From assembly GCA_964057225.1 (NCBI GenBank), contig OZ059894.1, positions 5,642,001 through 5,706,000 of the forward strand: DNA of 64,000 bases, given 5' to 3'. The stretch is from Auanema rhodensis. Its lineage: Eukaryota > Nematoda > Chromadorea > Rhabditida > Rhabditidae. The position numbers and the translations under genes are program-made. The notes under the pieces were generated by a model. That model saw nothing but the letters and a program-made list of their open reading frames with translations. It was not told the origin of the DNA and did not search any database. Position 1 is the first letter of the stretch; every line of letters starts with the position of its first letter. Of the stretch, positions 40,020 to 52,463 are shown one piece after another.

Positions 40020-41744
40020 TTAAAATTCATTGGTTGATTGTAGATATTCCCAAAGATTTGATGACCTCTTGTTGTAATAAGGTATTTCGTAGAACCTGAA
40101 AGATAAAAAGTATTCTAACTTTTACAAATAAAAAGCTTCATTATGCAAATAAAGTGAATGACAATTTTTTCTTTATTTTGAATGTCCTTTATGTGTTACA
40201 TACTTGGCTGAATAGAGTTCATTCATTTCTCATATTTTCCTTACACTTCTTTTAAGATTTCTTTGTAAACCTATTTTGGAGCAAAAATATAAATTTTTCA
40301 TAAAATTGGATGTACTACATCATTTTTGAACTCTGTATTAAAATATTTAAACGTTCAATGCTAGAATAAAAAAAATAGTAAATATGTAACCTGCTCATGT
40401 AATCTGGTTTCCATGATCCTGCAAATGCTCGGCCTCCGCCTCGTCGTTCAACGCTGAAAAGAATTTAATTTCATTACTTTGAATTATATATGTATTTTTA
40501 TATTTTTATTTGTATTTCAACAACTTTTAATCAAAGCAATACCGTGGTCCGTATGCATAAGAATTCCAATATGGAGCAAACGATCGTCCTCCTCCTCTTT
40601 TCTCATAGAAATAGTACGGAGAAACTCCTAATGCTGAAACAATAACAGATAGGAGAAATATTTGAATAATATTTATAACATGCTATTTATTAAAAAAAAG
40701 GCTCAAAGAATCAAAAACTACCAACCACTGATTCTTTTGTTTCCTGGGGAATCGTAGAATCCATAAAATGGCCTAGCGCCTCCTCGCTTATCAACACTAC
40801 AAAGTCAGAAAAAGTTGATTAATTGGATAAAATTTTTATAAATTTCATATGAGTATGATTAGTTCATTAACTGGGCTGAAGTCTTTTTTTATTTTTAATA
40901 CAAATTCTCTATTCATATCTATATCAGATAGTTTATTTTATATTTCAGCTTCGTATCAAGATGATTCTTTATATGTTTAAGTGGAACCCTTAACCCAAAT
41001 CGAATTTTAGAAGAAAATGCTCGTAATTGGAGATGATGCAAAAGGAAAATGAAGGACATAAGTACTTATTGAAGTTGCATAGAGTTAAAAGGTTGGCAGA
41101 CAGCTTATTCATGTTATTCTATATTTGACAGTATACTATTTTCAGCTTTTTCCAAATAGTATAGACATGTATAGATTGGAAGATTTGATAAAATTATTTA
41201 AGTATATTATAGGCAAAACAAGTTGACTACTGGAACTAACTATATTTTTTATTTATCTACTTACTTGACGCTATCATCCACTGTCGTTGAATCACTGCCC
41301 ATGGCCATGCCTAAAAAAGTTAATAACTCTAAACAAATTTTGAATCAAATTCAAGCGTCAATGCCAAATTTTGTCACGTTCGCATTAGAGCCGAAAAGAG
41401 TTCTTAAACTTTCCAATAGCAAAACGAATCTTGCAAACAATTTTTCTTGTTTCACTAAGTTTTAAACTAGTTGAAAAGAATTCATTCACAAGTTTAGACA
41501 TCAACGATTTTTGTCTTTTTCAGCCGGAAGATGTAGTGACGCAATACTCTTCTTTATCTTCCGCTTCCAGCTTTCTGCGTTTTCTTGTCTTCTAGAAGAT
41601 CAGTCCTCCAGCAAGAAAAACAGTCATAGAAGATAATTCAATACCCGGTTTGTTGTTGATTTTGCAAGAAAATATAATTTGTAACTTACCAATCGCAATA
41701 GATACTGATAAAATGAACACTGTTAATTGTGTTTGTAACTTCAT
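40020..41744 (-). CDS. nlp-9: Neuropeptide-like precursor NLP-9 (GGxR-type peptides)
   Basis: Secretory neuropeptide precursor of about 133 aa in six exons. The start MKLQTQLTVFILSVSIAIG is a signal peptide. A short acidic spacer (SDSTTVDDS) ends in DKR. Peptides are GGARPFYGFYDSPGN (then KR), a spacer ALGVSPYYFYEKR, GGGRSFAPYWNSYAYGPR followed by VERR, and one beginning GGGRAFAGSWKPDYMSR and running to PYYNKR. The tail SSNLWEYLQSTNEF ends at TAA 40020. C. elegans NLP-9 has the same order of GGARAFYGFY, GGGRAF and GGGRAFAGSW peptides, so the assignment is firm. None has a C-terminal Gly for amidation. The ATG lies in a short first exon and the second intron is longest, roughly 470 bases. The gene shares its strand with nlp-13, as in C. 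elegans from memory. Confidence 0.93.
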
Positions 41745-44700
41745 ACTTTGCTATACCCTTAAAAACTAAATAAATAATAGAAGCTTAAAGTTCAATACAG
41801 GTAAAACATAAGAGAAATATATTGAAGAAAAATGTGTAATGTGAAAGAAGAATGATTTTTAAAATTGTTTACAAAGCATATAAATAAAACTCATAAAGTC
41901 AGCTTTCTTACGTAATGAAGAAAACGAAGCTACAGTATATTAGTATTAGTAAAACAGACATAATTTAATTTAATAAGTTGAATAAATAGCAGTATAAAGG
42001 CATAATTCATGTTTTATAAATTGCTCAGTTTGAATTAGTTGAATACTTGAAGAAATATACGATAGAGTAGGAAATCTTCACAGGAATGAAGTAAGTCCAT
42101 GTGCTGAATAAGTCTAGTTTTCAGAATATATCCCTTTCGTTGTTCTTTCTCTCCGATTCTCTGATATACTCTGTATGCATTCTTTTTCTTCAGTATTCTC
42201 TTTCCCTCTTATCTCTTTAAGCGTTTCGTTTTGGCAAACGAAGACAAACCATAACCTCTAGGGAATCTTTTCCTTTTATCGGTCATATTTTCTCTTGCTC
42301 CGATCTGTTTTCTTTTAGCTCATAAGATGAGAGAAATGTTAAGCAAGAAACAAAAAGTTGGTATATGTTCCACTGAACTCTGCTTTATCGCTTGAAGATG
42401 TCTTGAAGCTAAGAAGAAAACAATATAAATCATAGGCTTTAGAATTAAATTGCATTCATTACTACGTTAACATTCTACATTCAAATCTTAAGAAGTGAAT
42501 TTATAAATCATGATAAGCTAATCAGATACTTTAGCTGTTTGATGCAAAATAGGAAAAATAAAGTTTAACAGTTTTTGCATTATGAAGTTTATATAATTCA
42601 CATAATCTTTTCAGGAATAGTCAAAACCTGGAAAACAATGCAAAGAGAATAAAAATAATACAATAATTATATCGATGTTGAAAATTAAAAGCGGTACAAG
42701 AAAAGAATAGAATAGTAAATTGAGAAGAAATGTAAAAAAATGCAAATTTTATACCTTTTCCTAAAGCTTTTAGATCAAAAACATAGAAAAACATTTCCCC
42801 ATAAGAACTACCATTTTGGAAAATGCAGCAGACTACGACTGTTTCAAGTTTTTAAACATAGAAAGTGAAAAATGAGCCTCAGAAAGAAAGGTTTCTTGAT
42901 GGATCCGACCATCGGGCATCTGATTTCGTTAGATAGGCCCGCCCGATTTGGCACCCAATGAACTGCCTTCTTTCAATGGAAGAGTTGCTCACAAGACCAT
43001 TGTGAAATTGATGAAATGAGAAGAGCATATGAGTATGACAGGAAAACGATTTTTGGATATTCACGCGTTTAAGGAAAGACTAATTAAACGAACAGAAGCG
43101 ATGAGGAAGAGTGTAACGGACATGTCAAATCAGAATAGTTTGCAAAACTATTTGATACAAAAATCTCTAATAGTGTAGTGTGAGGATATGCTGTAATTGG
43201 CATCATGATGTTTGCAGAAACTTAAATGTAGAAAAGTCCAACGACTTTTATATTTTAAAAGGTGATGACCAGTTAGAGGGAAATGTCAATGAAAACTGAT
43301 ATTTAGTAGTATATTAGCCAACGAGAAGTGGGCTCACATTTCTCATTTTCGTTATTCCGGAGGTCTACAATATTTAAAGATTGTGAAAATTCAATAAAAA
43401 AAGACTTTTTAGACAGATAGACTTGTATCAGGAAGCATCGAACATTCGGATATAAGGAGTAGCATATCGAATGCCACAAACATCAGTCATAATTTCTGTA
43501 ATTCTCCCCCCTGATGCACAAAGACTTTGTTTTGAAAAAAAATTGCTGAAAAACGATAGTACAAATGTTTTTGAACTTTCTAATGTTCTTAAAATTGACA
43601 GCGATGTCTGTATATGCTTGACATATGAAGATAATTACAAAATATACATACATTCAGATGTTTCAGAAAAAGAAAATGTGGTAATGTTGCAAACAATTAG
43701 TTAGACGATTAAAAAAAAATTTTTGCAATTATTTTTAGATACATTTGGAAATATATATATAGACGAGGAAATGTGCGAATTTTTTCATTACTTTTGTGTG
43801 AATCTGTTTTCTTTTACATTGCATAACTATATTAGAGAGCTTTTCATTACGATTATTCTGGGTATATGACTTTTTCAAATAAAAATAAAAAACTTTTTGA
43901 CTTATTCACAGAATATTAAAGTCATTAAATTGGAATTAATTTCAATCATGTTGAGCAGTAGAAGATTTGGAAAAATCTAAAGCTATTGCATTGACATTAT
44001 CATGATTGAGCAGATATAGAAAAAAATGAAAAGGAATTAAGAAAGTGAGTGTAGGGTTCACATGAATATTCAATTAAATTCAAAAGAGTTGTATAAGTTC
44101 TAACGGAAAAACTTAGATTCAAGAAATAAAAAATGACGTTATATATATATATATATATGCTATGTTATAAGAATAGAAATACAGTAAAAAAATAATAACA
44201 AAAAGAAGAAAATCTTTAAGGAGTATTAGGCTTGTTGCTAAATACCGCGCAAAACATGCATAAATCCAAATAGAAATATTTGTATGATTTGGATTAACAA
44301 AAATCAGAAATCTCAAATTTTCTGATTAACAGATGTATTGAGAACATGTAGCATAAGAACCAGATTTCTATTATTAATATTATGCAATTTACTTTATTTG
44401 CTCCAACTAAGTGTTATTTTTCGCATTATCCCACACATCGAAGAAAAAACATTTGGGCATCATAGCTCAGTATTCTTTGGGAAAAAGATAATAATAAAGT
44501 TAACTCAACTCATTGATCAACTTTGCTCTCTCTTCTTGTAATTTTCACAATGTTATTGCAAATATTAGAACTACTGTTTAGTAAAGTTCTAGTTTCAAAT
44601 GATCTATCTGTTTTAGGCGTTAAATCTCAGGAGCAAACTCCCGAATAAGCGTATGTATGTATGCTCGCAAAATAATGCCATTGTCTTTTCAAAGCAAATC

Positions 44701-47700
44701 CAATCAGCTGAGAAAGCGAAAAATTTCTTTTCAAGCATTAATTAACTCTCACAATAAATCTTATAAGTCTTCTATCTACGGATAAGCCAGATTTTTAACA
44801 GATAATCTAAGTTTCAGCCTTGAATTTGTTTCAGATTTAATTTTGTTCTGGCATCATTTTCACATAGGCCACACGAACGGATTTCTCTTTCTTCTTTGTT
44901 TTTAAAGGAAATAGGAAGTTCGTTTCTAGTTAAAGAAATCATCGTTATAGGGGCAGTTAGTGTAAAAATGAAATATATTATTAAAGATGATTTAATGGGG
45001 CACAAATAGAATGATGTACACACGTGAATATTAGTGACATTTAATGGGTAAAAATAAGATATAATATAGAAGGTATATGAGTTACAAGCACACCATATAT
45101 GAATGACAACTATAAAATATACCAAATTATATAGTTTGACATATTCATAAGAGAAAAGTAATAAATCAACTCAAATATAGTTTTCAACTGATTTGCTAAA
45201 TGTTCCGACATTTCTTCGGAGACCTTTTTTTCGTATGAAGCTTAGAGAGAGTCATTGTCTTTGTGCACTTCGAGCATAAAAGAAAGTGATATTAGTCAAC
45301 AAACTTGGAATACTCTTGCTATACCTTTTGAATAATTTATATTACGAGTTCGGCGTCTATTTTTTCTGTGGAAGGATGTGCTATATGTACATACTTCATG
45401 CACCTTTCCAAATGAAAAACGATATTAAGAAAAGATATGAATTCATTTTACAGAAAATCAAAAGGATACAGATTGATGAAGTATATAACTCTAAAGATAA
45501 TTTATAAAGTTTTGCTATCTAAAAAAATAGTTCTCAAATATCGTTTGTGTGAATGTTCTCACGTGAAATAACAGAAAAAATAATATTATGAAAATGTAGA
45601 AAAGTTTTTCGTCTTCTTTGCTACTACTTCTTGAAAAAAATACGGAAATACTTTTTGAAGTATCAAGCCAGAACGTTGTTAGTTGTCGATAAAGCAATCT
45701 GTATGCGAGACGATAATTGTTATTGTTCAGTTATTTAAGAATTATTACGATATTCCAAAAAACGAAAAGAAAAGAAAGATTGGAAAACGAATTAGAACTG
45801 GATAACTACTGGACACAATCTAATTTCAAATTGTAACCAAGGCACTTTGCCATAACATTCATTCATCACACACTCACATCATCATCATAAGCGTTTTGAC
45901 GGAATATCCGAAAAAACTAGCAATAGCTCTTCAACATCACTGACATAAGCTATATTAGATATTACTCATACTTTAAAAAAAAGCATTGAACGAAAAAAAA
46001 CTTGAGAATTTAGGCAGCTTAACATTAGTATCACAAGGAAAAGTTCAAGAAAATAAATGGAATAAGCTTGAAGTAGAATGATAGTTCTTTTGAAGTTGTT
46101 TTGCAATCTTGAAAATTTCAAATTCGAACAGATTCTGGAATATACGCACATGTACGTCATGAAATTACATTATATATATATATATTATATATATATGTAT
46201 ATACATATATGGTAACGATATCGAAAAAAGAAGCAACAATACGAATTTGAAAGGCCTTAACACACTATATATAGAAAATCTTTGAGAATAAAAAAGCGAA
46301 ATTTGTTGAAGTCCAGCTCGAAGCTCCTGCTCGTCAGACAGTTGATATCAGGCACTCAAATTTGATTTAGACGGCAGGAAAATTTTATACTATTTCTGAG
46401 AAAGCGCTGCTTCTTCAAGTAAACCAGACAAGTGACATCATCAATTTATTTTTATATGGTCTAATGATTACAACTATATACGTTAGAAGGCTGTGAATAA
46501 CATAAAAATGTTAACTGTTCATAGTTCCTAACAACAAAAATAGGAAGGAGGGGGGGTTAGAAAAGGAGAAACTTCATACATTATCTAAACAGTTAGTAAC
46601 GTCAAACTACAAATTTGCAAAATAGCAATTAAAAGAAGAATAATTTTAAAAAACTAGTTTGTTTAAAAAACATGCTCCGAGAAGCCAAGAATATTACAAA
46701 GATCAAAAGAGCATATTACATACAACTTTCAGATTGTTTCAGCGACGTGAAGAAGCATGTTTGTTCACGTCAGCGTAAACTTCATTAGCATATCAAGTTA
46801 GGCGTCAAAACTTCATTTTGATTTGTAAAAAGGACAGAAAATGTTGCATTCAGAGTAACAATAAAATAAATTATTATAATCTTATTAAATTATCACATTT
46901 TTTTAATATTAACATTCATTTGTTGTGAAAAAGAGTAAATATAAAATAAATAAATTACTTTACAGATATAAATATTTTACATCAATTGATATTTGGAAGG
47001 GAGTCAATTGAAAAGCATCTGGGTGTTGTTGTGGAAATCAGACACACTAGTGTGGAAAAAGAACATTAGACTTAACAGCTCAGAAAAACTCTACTTTCCT
47101 TATTAAATTTGACTACTGCTTCCAATCTTGATCTTGAAATCAAATTACGTTGTCACTTCCAACTAAACGAAGAAATCAAAATGTTCATCCTCATGGGTTT
47201 TGGTTCTGGTAAATCAACTCAACCCACATAAACCTCACTACATTTCAGTAAACAATTCTAGGATATCCAGAATAATCCAATTTCCAAACCTAAATAGTTC
47301 TCTTCAATGTTCTTTCGATCATCACTGAGATATGTTGAAGATCTCTGGTGCTTTACACTATGATAGACAGAACTATTGATTTAAGAATCTGGTTGACGTC
47401 ACTTTCCGTATGCCCAAGAGGACCACATATTATCAGTTCATGCAGTGTACCTCAGCATTTAATCTTTCTAGTCTCTCATCAATGCCTTCTCGTCTAGGAA
47501 GAGTTTCCAAATATTTCTCAACTCTCATAAGAAACATCTTGAAAACAAAATCCATACAAACATTTTATTGAAAATGATTACAACTATACTAGAATGAGAA
47601 AAATTGAGCATAACTACTGAAACAATATAGAATTAAAAAAAAGAAATATACAAAACAATACAATTCGGTATCTACATCTATACTCTGTACAATAAGTTGA

Positions 47701-48284
47701 GAATCCAGTCTCGGTTCCTACACGGACACTGGTCGCTCACCTGAAGAAATTTCAAATTAAACTGAATACAAAAGGTTACAGAGGGAAAACGAGTAGGAAC
47801 CGAGACAGCCATTTCAAAACAAACAAAAGTTATCTACAAAACCTGTGAGTTTATGAATTTAAAACAGTCTAGAGCATATATGGCAAACAGAGTATCATTC
47901 CTAAGAGGTGGATAACAAGTGAGGGAATATGGCACATCCATTTGAAATCACAGCGAGGAAGCTTGTGCAAGAGTTAGAAAATTTTACATTAGTCATCATA
48001 TTAGCCACTCCACCGACCAAACACAGACAAGACAAAACTTTCAGCTAAACCAATAACCCCCGGTCTGGGAAGTTCATACAAAAATTCTTTTTTTCGGAAG
48101 CGCAATGTTTTTCCACGCTCATGAAATGCTCCAGCCTCTTCAATACCGATTGATGACCCACTTCGAACAACCAAAAATTCCTCATTACCTAAGAGAAATT
48201 CATATTCGCTATCAATATAAGAAGCCCTCCAAAAGCAAAGCAGAAAAACACAAGGGAAAAAATTCGAAGATGGAAAAAATTCAA
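41745..48284. other. Gene-poor region between nlp-9 and OPA3
   Basis: No supported gene. It includes the nlp-9 upstream region, a pyrimidine-rich patch at about 42125-42310, a patchy region at 47050-47550 that reads like decayed coding DNA but has stops in every frame, and, close to OPA3, a cytosine-rich stretch at 47690-48280 that may belong to the OPA3 3' UTR. A short palindromic TA patch lies at about 46170-46210. Confidence 0.45.
47708..47806. repeat. 14-bp inverted repeat with 71-base loop
   Basis: GTCTCGGTTCCTAC at 47708-47721 is exactly complementary to GTAGGAACCGAGAC at 47793-47806. The arms are GC-rich against an AT-rich background, so a chance match is unlikely. It could be a hairpin RNA, or a remnant of an inverted-repeat element. 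Confidence 0.8.
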
Positions 48285-48964
48285 CTAACCCTCTAGAACC
48301 ACTTTAGCAGCATCGTCAATAGGAAGCGAAGATACTCTGGCGAAGTTTGCACGTTTACTGCTGGTACCCGCATCAGGTTCATCAGGTTTAGACATATTCT
48401 AAACATAATTCATGGAATACATATGCGAACTAATATTACAGTAGCAAGTACATTGTCATTCAAATGACTTTCTAATATTTTCACCCGTTCTTGCAATTCA
48501 GCAATAGCATCTCCATACTCCTGCTTGATCTTATGAAATTCTTCTGCTTTGATAGATTCGGGAGCATTCCAATTTGTATAGAAATAATACCCGCAAAAAA
48601 CTCCTAGAGAATATGTAAATAGCACAGTTTGTTGCACAAAATCAGACGCCTGAAATCTCGAAATATAGCGCGCAGACACCATAAAATAAAACCTGCTCCA
48701 ATGCAGCAGCTTCCGACACTTGTACGGGCACAGTTGGAGCTCCTAATCCCAAGTTTTTCATTCGCAACCTCGTTGTAAAACGAGCTATCCCTCTACCGAC
48801 AGGAATAAGAATTTTATTCCGAAAAGTTGGATGATTTTTTCCATATTGCAATACTGCGTCAGCTACAGGCTTCGATATCTGGATACCGATATTAAATAGG
48901 TGGAAAATAGAATAATTACCTGACGAGCAGCAATGAGGAAGACTTGAATCATGGGGAAACCCAT
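48285..48964 (-). CDS. OPA3: OPA3 homologue (mitochondrial)
   Basis: Optic-atrophy-3 family protein, known from mammals as a mitochondrial membrane protein affecting mitochondrial shape and lipid metabolism. Four exons (48964-48920, 48878-48693, 48649-48440, 48398-48285) give 184 aa; human OPA3 is 179. The start MGFPMIQVFLIAARQISKP matches the family's FPMxKLxxLxxRQxSKP signature. Then come NHPTFRNKILIPVGR, TTRLRMKNLGLG, a hydrophobic segment (VLFTYSLGVFCGYYFY), a coiled coil (about residues 125-150, KQEYGDAIAELQERVKILES) and a short Ser-rich tail. It is the last gene of a same-strand array after RPAC1 and ALG5, starting about 258 bases beyond the RPAC1 stop. The long open frame beginning 48998 is out of frame in exon 1 and is not the start. 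Confidence 0.92.
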
Positions 48965-49222
48965 GATTAAGCGCTCGATTAGTCTTACGAGGCGCCAAAA
49001 AATATATTATTTAAGAAACGTATGCAAAACAATTCAACTAAGGAGGTATGAAACGGTTAAATAACCTCAAAATGGATAGATACATATAGATATATATCAA
49101 TATGTTTTATACTGTGGAAGCAAAAAGTAACAACAGTTGTGAAACCAAGTACAAAATCGAATCAACAACGAAGCAATAACAATAAACAAAACAAACTCAA
49201 CAGATTTCAACAACTGATTTAC
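48965..49222. other. Intergenic region RPAC1-OPA3 (operon-type spacing)
   Basis: 258 bases between the RPAC1 stop and OPA3 start. On the minus strand it contains a TATATTTTTT run and then a TCGTAAG acceptor candidate about 20 bases before the ATG. This is compatible with SL2-type processing, but is not diagnostic. Confidence 0.4.
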
Positions 49223-50796
49223 CTATACGACATTCAACGCATTATAAATTTGTTCCTTGAGGGAACGGCATTTACTTTCCATTACCTTAACAATTTCTCA
49301 GTTAACGTTCTAATTCGAATATAATCTTTACCTTGCAAGCTTCACTTACGAGTTCATGGGACTTTAATGCTCCTGTAGATTCCACACTAACTAAAAAAAA
49401 AGGATTATTGTATAATACTTAAGTCATTTGTTACAAATAAAGTGATGCTTCTTCTTCCCTAAAACAACAAAAGGTGCAAGATCTTCATGTCGGAAAATAT
49501 TACGACTGCAGGTGTCAATACGAGCATCAACAACGGATGCAATAGATTTGCCTGTTAAATAAAACCAAACTTATGAAAGTTTAAAATAAATAAAAACCAT
49601 TTTTCTGAATAAGCTGGACAACACCTTCAGCAAAAGAACTCTTAACTCTTTCGGCATCCTCATTCTCAAAATCTTTTAAGAATTTTATGGTAGGTAGCAG
49701 CCTTTAATAAACAATACGAATTCTATCAATAATTGAATTACCAATAATACCTGTAACTGGCGGTAGCAACTGGGCTAAATTTTGCATGATCTCTACCAAT
49801 CCCCTTAACAGCGTGACAACTGGCTTCAATCTCTTGACCAGGACGTAATTTAGCTACTAGAATGTTATCATTCACCATTCGGGGTGGCTTATCCACATAT
49901 TCGCTAGCCTGATGCAACAATTAGAGATATACTACATAAATAATAATATAATAAAATTACCTGCTCGCCACATGGTTTCCATTCAAACGAATTAGAGTAG
50001 ACAGAACTGCTGTGATAAAGCTGAATAGGTTCAGTAGCGGTAGATGGAGCATTTTTGTTTCTTTTACAAAGAACGTGAATTTTGAAAACCAAATTTCTAG
50101 ATGAATCAGGTGTAGGTTCTTCATCACAATCCACTCCATTTTCATTTATTCCAACAACCTACAATATACCTAAAGGGTAAGTCAAACAAAAGTAATTCAG
50201 ACCTTTTCTAGAGGAAATTCAAAATTTCTGGGATCAGCAAAAAGAGGTAAGAGACCAATACGGTGGCACAAAACTTCGTCCTAAGAGTAAATCTATTTGA
50301 ATATTTGAATAAGATTTTTACCTGAATAACAGAGGTATTTTGATACAAATATATTTTTTCAATAGCCATGGTTGGAACCTGAAGTGTATAACAGTACATT
50401 AATTTCTGTAGCCAAACTAACCTCAGCAATAAGAATACGTCTCAAAGCATTAGCTATGGGGGCCTCAACATTTATTAAATCAAACTCGAGGATCATTCCA
50501 TCCTCGTTTTCATTTATTATATCGATCTGAATACAAACTTGTATATAAAAAAAAACTTAGTGCTTACCGTAATTTTTTCCAAGTATTCTGGTAAGTTTAA
50601 CTTGACCGTTTGAGAAGAATAATCTGAAGCAGCATCGTACGTCTAAATGTAATATAACACTAATATATCAGTATTCCTAGATAAGATATACATTAAGAAC
50701 TCTCTCATCTTCCATCCGTATTTCATCATCAGCAACGTGGGATGTATCTACTTCTTTTTTAACATTTTGAGCATTAGTACTTCTACTTCGGGCCAT
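49223..50796 (-). CDS. rpac-40: RNA polymerase I/III subunit RPAC1 (AC40, POLR1C)
   Basis: Shared alpha-like subunit of RNA polymerases I and III; pairs with AC19 to nucleate polymerase assembly in the nucleus. About 350 aa in about ten exons, start [14 protein letters not shown]. The dimerisation motif reads [20 protein letters not shown], then [20 protein letters not shown] and [17 protein letters not shown], all typical of the family. An insert domain follows (PCGEQ, then [18 protein letters not shown] and [14 protein letters not shown]). The C-terminus has [12 protein letters not shown] and [11 protein letters not shown], ending in a last exon [20 protein letters not shown]; human POLR1C has YIFSVESTG and LMGKCRRFLDEL at the same places. 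Length matches human (346). A CTATTTCAG acceptor lies about 40 bases before the ATG. It is the middle gene of the ALG5-RPAC1-OPA3 array. Confidence 0.95.
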
Positions 50797-50833
50797 GACC
50801 TAAACGATACGCTTACAAAGACAAGAAACGAGA

Positions 50834-50842
50834 ACTGAAATA
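50834..50842 (-). promoter_or_regulatory. Probable trans-splice acceptor before RPAC1
   Basis: On the minus strand CTATTTCAG falls here, about 40 bases upstream of the RPAC1 ATG, after a T-rich TAAATCCTCATTT stretch. There is no coding exon between it and the ALG5 stop, so a spliced-leader acceptor is the simplest reading. Confidence 0.55.
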
Positions 50843-51099
50843 GAAATGAGGATTTAACCTCTCTTATCAATTTAAATTTCAAAATTCATGATATCAGTAA
50901 AATTATAGTGAAACCCAACAAATAAAACAACATTAAATCTAACAGTGGAATGTCCTTCCGCTTTAAGCTTAAAATCCAAATGGTAAAATAAATTATAAGT
51001 ATGTGTACATAGTAAATGTATTCAAAGACCCAAATGAAAACAATTATAAAGCTGAATAATGGTAAGACTATATCAACCCATTGAAAGATATGATAACAG
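50843..51099. other. Intergenic region ALG5-RPAC1
   Basis: About 300 bases separate the ALG5 stop from the RPAC1 ATG. This is AT-rich with no open frame of note and probably holds the ALG5 3' UTR and the outron of the next gene. Confidence 0.45.
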
Positions 51100-52463
51100 T
51101 TATTTATCTTCTTTTTCTGACCAAAGTCCTATAGTATATCTAAACCAAATCAAAACGAGGTCTCTTCCCATTTGAAGCCAAGACCAGATTGGAACAACCT
51201 TTGATCCTTCCTTTTCTTCCCAAGTAACAGATATCTAAATAATATAAAATAATTAAAGCATTAAAATTCACAGAACTAACCTCTTTGATTGACATATTCC
51301 ATTTTTCAGCAAGATACAAAAGTTCAACATCGAAAGCCCATCGCTCGATATGCATCACAGGGAAAAGCTCAAAACGATTGGTAAATAGAAATAGAAAAGC
51401 TAACTCACTCTAGAAGCCGCTGCTCTGGTGAACATTTTGAAGCCACATTGAGTGTCTCTAATTGTACGAACAGTGAAAATGTAGACAATAAAGTGAAATC
51501 CATGCATTAGAATTGTTCGGAAAATGGATCGAGTAGCTCTTGCTTCTGTTTCCAAATGTGCCCTATGAATTGAAATACTTTTAACTCTATTCAACAAACA
51601 ATTACCTGGAGCCAATAACAATGCCTGGGAAAGTAATATCTAGATCACCTCCGCAATTACGAATCATCTCTTTTTCCAACTTTTCGATATCAGAAAATTT
51701 AGAAGCTCCATCAGCATCAGCGAACAAAATTAAACCTCCCCCACTGTGTAATACACCAACACGAACAGCACCACCTATAAGGATTTCAGATTTTTATAAC
51801 AGGGCTATAAAAGTGAAACCTTTTCCACGGTTTTCTTTCAATTTCAGTACTTTCACAGTTTTAAAACGGTTTCCGTAATTATGCCCTACAACAGCAGTTT
51901 TGTCTTGGCTTCCATCATCAACAATTATAACCTACAGATACGATTAGAGCTCACATTAATACACAATAGACATACCTCATATGTAAATTTTCCGTCGTTC
52001 CTGGCCCTGTTTTCGCAATATTCAATACATTCATCAAGCATATCAGGCAAACGTTCCTACAATACCAAGAGGTGGATAATCATAAAGGTAACAAACAAAA
52101 AATAACCTCTTCGTTCATAGCAGGAACAATGACTGATAGATAAACGGAAGGCTTAGTAAACCTAGGACGTTCTGTCGGATCTTCACGAAGTAGACATGGA
52201 AATCTAAGACGTATTGAGTTAAAAAGAAATATATTAAGTTCAATTACTCTTCATTAGTTCCAAAGGAATATTCAGTTTTCAAAAACTCCGACCGTTTCCT
52301 TTGAACCCATGGTGTAATAAGAGATAATCTATTAAATAAATTTATAAACAGTAAAAAAACTTTCCACCTACATACTAATACCAGTTATAACTATGCTGAC
52401 TAATAAAAACACTCCTATGCAAATATGAGAGAATGTAAAAAGCTCAATTACCGCATTCCACAT
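51100..52463 (-). CDS. ALG5: Dolichyl-phosphate beta-glucosyltransferase (ALG5)
   Basis: Makes dolichyl-phosphate-glucose from UDP-glucose and dolichyl phosphate on the cytosolic face of the ER; this is the glucose donor for N-glycan precursor capping. About 330 aa. The start [20 protein letters not shown] begins an N-terminal signal-anchor helix (residues about 8-32). A family-2 glycosyltransferase (GT-A) domain follows: [56 protein letters not shown] (the DxD metal site), [11 protein letters not shown], then [15 protein letters not shown] and [14 protein letters not shown], all as in yeast Alg5 and human ALG5. It ends [17 protein letters not shown] and then EKEDK at TAA 51100. It starts 229 bases from the divergent INTS5 gene and is the first gene of the minus-strand array. 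Confidence 0.95.

Noticed and set aside
43471-43704. 77-codon plus-strand open frame
   Set aside because: Composition is slightly protein-like, but there are no motifs, splice partners or upstream acceptor; too weak to annotate.
44814-45125. 103-codon minus-strand open frame resembling a membrane protein
   Set aside because: The hydrophobic run looks faintly like a GPCR TM5 (LIIYFIFTLTAPITM), but no other helices could be found in flanking exons in either direction.
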